NCBI GenBank assembly: GCA_037903475.1
Contig: JBAJFG010000492.1
Location: 248,001-312,000, forward strand
DNA length: 64,000 nt
DNA from: Ancylostoma caninum
Lineage: Eukaryota; Nematoda; Chromadorea; Rhabditida; Ancylostomatidae
Direction: 5' to 3'
Made by a program: the position numbers and the translations under genes. Below are positions 61,326 to 64,000 of the stretch, one piece after another. Every line of letters starts with the position of its first letter. Position 1 is the stretch's first letter. The notes under the pieces are model-generated. The model was given only the letters and a program-made list of their open reading frames with translations. It was not told where the DNA came from and did not search any database.

Positions 61326-62104
61326 CTTCTCGTCATATTTGCCCACGGTTCGGTGAAAACATTCCTATTGAGATCCTACAAGATTCTCAACACGAATGTG
61401 TCAACCAGATTGCAAAAGAACATTAAGTCACTGACTTTCTCAATTTTTCTGCTTTTGCTCAATAAGGGGTAATAACATATCCGTTGAGTTTATTTGTGCC
61501 ACCAGTAGGAGAATTGCTTTCATTGATTGTACACGATTTCTCGGTTGCATTCGCATTAGAGCACCAAAATCTTTCTGAAGCGCGGGAAAAATTGCCAGCT
61601 GATCAGTTGCCCCCATACATCGATTGCCACTATATTATCTATGGGAAATAACCCGACTCCCCTCATTTTCTCATTTTTTTGTTCTTGATAACTGCGACCC
61701 TTTCGCTAGTATTTTGAGGTTACCATAACTGTTTGACGGCTATTAGAGATAGCTTTCAACAAAATTCCAATTTTCCCTGGTTTCTCTTCTGTTAGGGAAC
61801 TTCATGATGTTTTGGTTTTGAGTAACCTCCTTGTTAATCGGTGTTAATCTCCCAGTGGCTATTCCTTTTGGAACGGTGCGGAGAGGCCCCAATTCATAAA
61901 AAATGCCAGATCTTGGCAAACTACGCTTGGTGAAAAAGACGGCCATATCGATCTTTCGCTATCGGTCCTCAACCCATGGCTCGCGCAACTCCACTATATT
62001 TGACGAAAACAACCTGATGGTGGACAAACAGTATTTTTGATACGAATGGAAAGTTCTGTCTTTGAGAAAGTGTGGTGCACCCTCGATATCTCCGATATAT
62101 GTTA

Positions 62105-62134
62105 AGATGTTGAAGTCGAAAATTTCCGTGGCTG
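62105..62134. mobile_element. Solo end of the TTAA element family
   Basis: AAAATTTCCGTGGCTGCTGCCTTTAA matches the right end of the 20.6-kb element. No partner end is seen within about 2 kb, so it is a truncated copy. Confidence 0.55.
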
Positions 62135-63249
62135 CTGCCTTTAACGGTGATGACGACAGTCGTTAATCCCAGTGAAGCCTTCAAGATGCTCATCATTTTG
62201 GTGATTAGCCTGGATGACCCTAGTTTAGCTATCCTCGAGCTGAAGAGTTGGTAGTTGTTTGATTGGTAAATTTGTCTGAAAAACTTGCCGTGGTCACGTT
62301 CAGCGTGCTGGAGGACCTCGATGGATATGTTGTAACCCATTACTGAGCAAAAGCAGAAAAATTATTGAAGTTAATGACTCTGTGATTGAAGTTAGTAACT
62401 CTATCAGTTTATCTCATGATCACGTTGTCAATCGCCGAGCCGTACAAGGCTGAGTTTCTGGAGTGGCGGTAACGTCGTTGATGTGCTACCACTTAGCAGT
62501 TCACACGGATCTCGTTAGCTATGTTTGAAAATCGATACATAACCTTTTACAATTTTTCAGCATGTTGCAGATTTAGTTCTAGAGGCTCAGATATGGAGAG
62601 TAAAAGAACATGGGGTAACAGCTGGGTATGCAGTTGGTAGTGAAGAAGTGGAAACGTGTTGTAGCTCGTCTACCCACTGCCCCTCTGCATGCATCTGTAG
62701 TACTCTCAACCTTTGTAACCTGACTAGCGCCCCTTGGGGACGCTAGAAAGTGGGGTGGGGCAGCCACTTGAGGTACGTGCAAAAGCTTCACACATGCGAA
62801 ATGTTTAGGGAATTAACAGAAAGCAAGACTAATCATTATCTGAGCTCAAATACGAAATCCAAAAACCTATCAATTGCGTATATTTTACCAGTCTGGTCGC
62901 CACGCCAACAGCTGTCCTCCAGCCTTCTCGTGATCCTAGCCTTGCTTGCAAATTCCTAATCACGCATCTACATCTAAAGTCATTTTCCGGTACAGTGATA
63001 CTACCTATTGTTTTTGTCACATTTCTTCCACACCTATGGACCCGTACCATCCACTCCCAACTCGCGAGGTTATCTTCCAGATGGCTTTAGTACCTGTGAA
63101 TAATTCAGTGTAAACAATGCAGTGAGAATACTCACCTGAAATTATTCAAGCTTCACGTACAACTGATGAGCTTCTGATAGAGTACACAGGGAGGATGAAG
63201 AGGGGGTCGACTGAGACATGAATGAGAGCGTGGTGTGTCCCTATTCCAC

Positions 63250-63870
63250 CGGCAGACGTGCTTCTTGGCGTTTTCCCAACTATTGCGCCACGGTGGACCC
63301 ATTCTTGCATTCGTGCACCCCTATCGGGGCCTTTTGTATTTAGCGACGGAAAAGCCTTTCTTTGTCCGTGGACCCGAACCGTGGCGTTTGCACCCATTAC
63401 TGGGCCAAGCAGATCCATTTTCCATCAGTGCACCAGTACCCTGGCATTTTGCGCCAACGTGGACCCATTCTTTATCCGAGCGCCCATATTCTACGGTTTC
63501 TCCCACTACTAGACTACGGCGGACCCTTTCTCCATCCGTGGGCCCACGTCCTGGCGTTTTCCTAACTACTGAGCCATGAGGACCCACTCTTTATTCGTGC
63601 CCCAGTACCCGTATCCTGCTGTTTTCCTCACCATTGGGCCGCCGCGGACCCACTCTTTATCAGAGCATCCATATCCTGACGTTTCCGCCACTATTGGGCT
63701 ACGGCGGACCCAAGCTCCATCCGGGGACCCGTATCCTGGCGTTTTCCCCACTACTGGGCCAGGTCAGACCCTTTCTCCATCCGTGGACCCGTATCCTAGA
63801 GTTTCCCCACCACTGGGCCACGGCGGACCTTTTCTCGATCGATGGACTCCTACTCTGGAGTCTTTTTTCT
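63250..63870. repeat. 60-bp minisatellite, about ten units
   Basis: Units recur at about 60-bp spacing (GGCGTTTT-type motif at 63267, 63383, 63443, 63553, 63618, 63678, 63738 and 63798), with core CACTACTGGGCCACGGCGGA followed by CCC and CTCCATCCGTGGACCCGTAT. Two units are off-length (about 50 and 65 bp). Because 60 is a multiple of three, frames stay open on both strands and would encode 20-residue repeats (for example HPWTRILEFP). Most likely non-coding satellite DNA. Confidence 0.85.
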
Positions 63871-64000
63871 GATTTGCGAGGCCCCGGCACACTTGTCCAC
63901 CGTCAATGCACCCACCCCCTTGTAAATTTTGAAAGTAACGGAAGAAAGTTAGGAAATATTTAGAAAGTTTGGTCAATTGCACTGCCCTCCTTAACGATGG

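Overview
The window is eukaryotic: split genes with GT-AG introns and TTTCAG-like acceptors, nematode-type receptor proteins, an AT-rich background and many short inverted-repeat elements. It most resembles a clade V nematode, probably a strongylid parasite (hookworm or trichostrongylid type) because the introns are long and full of MITEs; that taxonomic step is inference. Almost all long open frames here are chance or shadow frames. The real coding sequence is in short exons, which I assembled by hand from splice sites and checked for phase.

Three multi-exon genes stand out. (1) Plus strand, 8413-15179 (5' end missing): a seven-transmembrane rhodopsin-class receptor of the nematode chemoreceptor kind, eight exons, all phases consistent, ending in TGA. 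(2) Plus strand, 16316-37033: a complete cys-loop ligand-gated channel subunit of the nicotinic acetylcholine receptor type, 14 coding exons, 542 residues, with no vicinal cysteine pair in loop C (a non-alpha subunit). Its start codon is alone in exon 1, and introns of 5.7 and 7.3 kb carry mobile elements and possible nested exons. (3) Minus strand, 47203-37322: a complete secreted protein of 617 residues, 16 exons, with two MAM domains joined by a proline-rich and then a helical linker. Genes 2 and 3 converge; their stop codons are only 288 bp apart.

The rest is mobile or repeat-derived. 0-8.4 kb: a CR1-like LINE fragment, a 0.7-kb element with about 48-bp inverted ends, a perfect 108-bp direct repeat and no recognisable gene. 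9-9.5 kb: an RTE-type LINE reverse-transcriptase relic inside a receptor intron. 13.1-14.4 and 57.7-58.9 kb: two copies of one 1.2-kb repeat family, each carrying a tRNA-like Pol III module. 20.6, 29.8, 55.1 and 62.1 kb: members of a TTAA-flanked element family with ends TTAAAGGCAGCA. 34.8, 36.5, 40.6 and 45.1 kb: a second MITE family with ends near TATACTTAGGACCGAATAATGCA. 51.4-53.2 kb: two abutting mariner-like elements. 63.2-63.9 kb: a 60-bp minisatellite. From 47.2 kb to the right end I find no gene I can name, only two small candidate ORFs (53868-54158 and 61143-61325).

The three genes do not form a pathway that the sequence itself shows. A chemoreceptor-like receptor and an acetylcholine-receptor subunit both point to nervous-system or muscle expression, and the MAM protein to an extracellular role.
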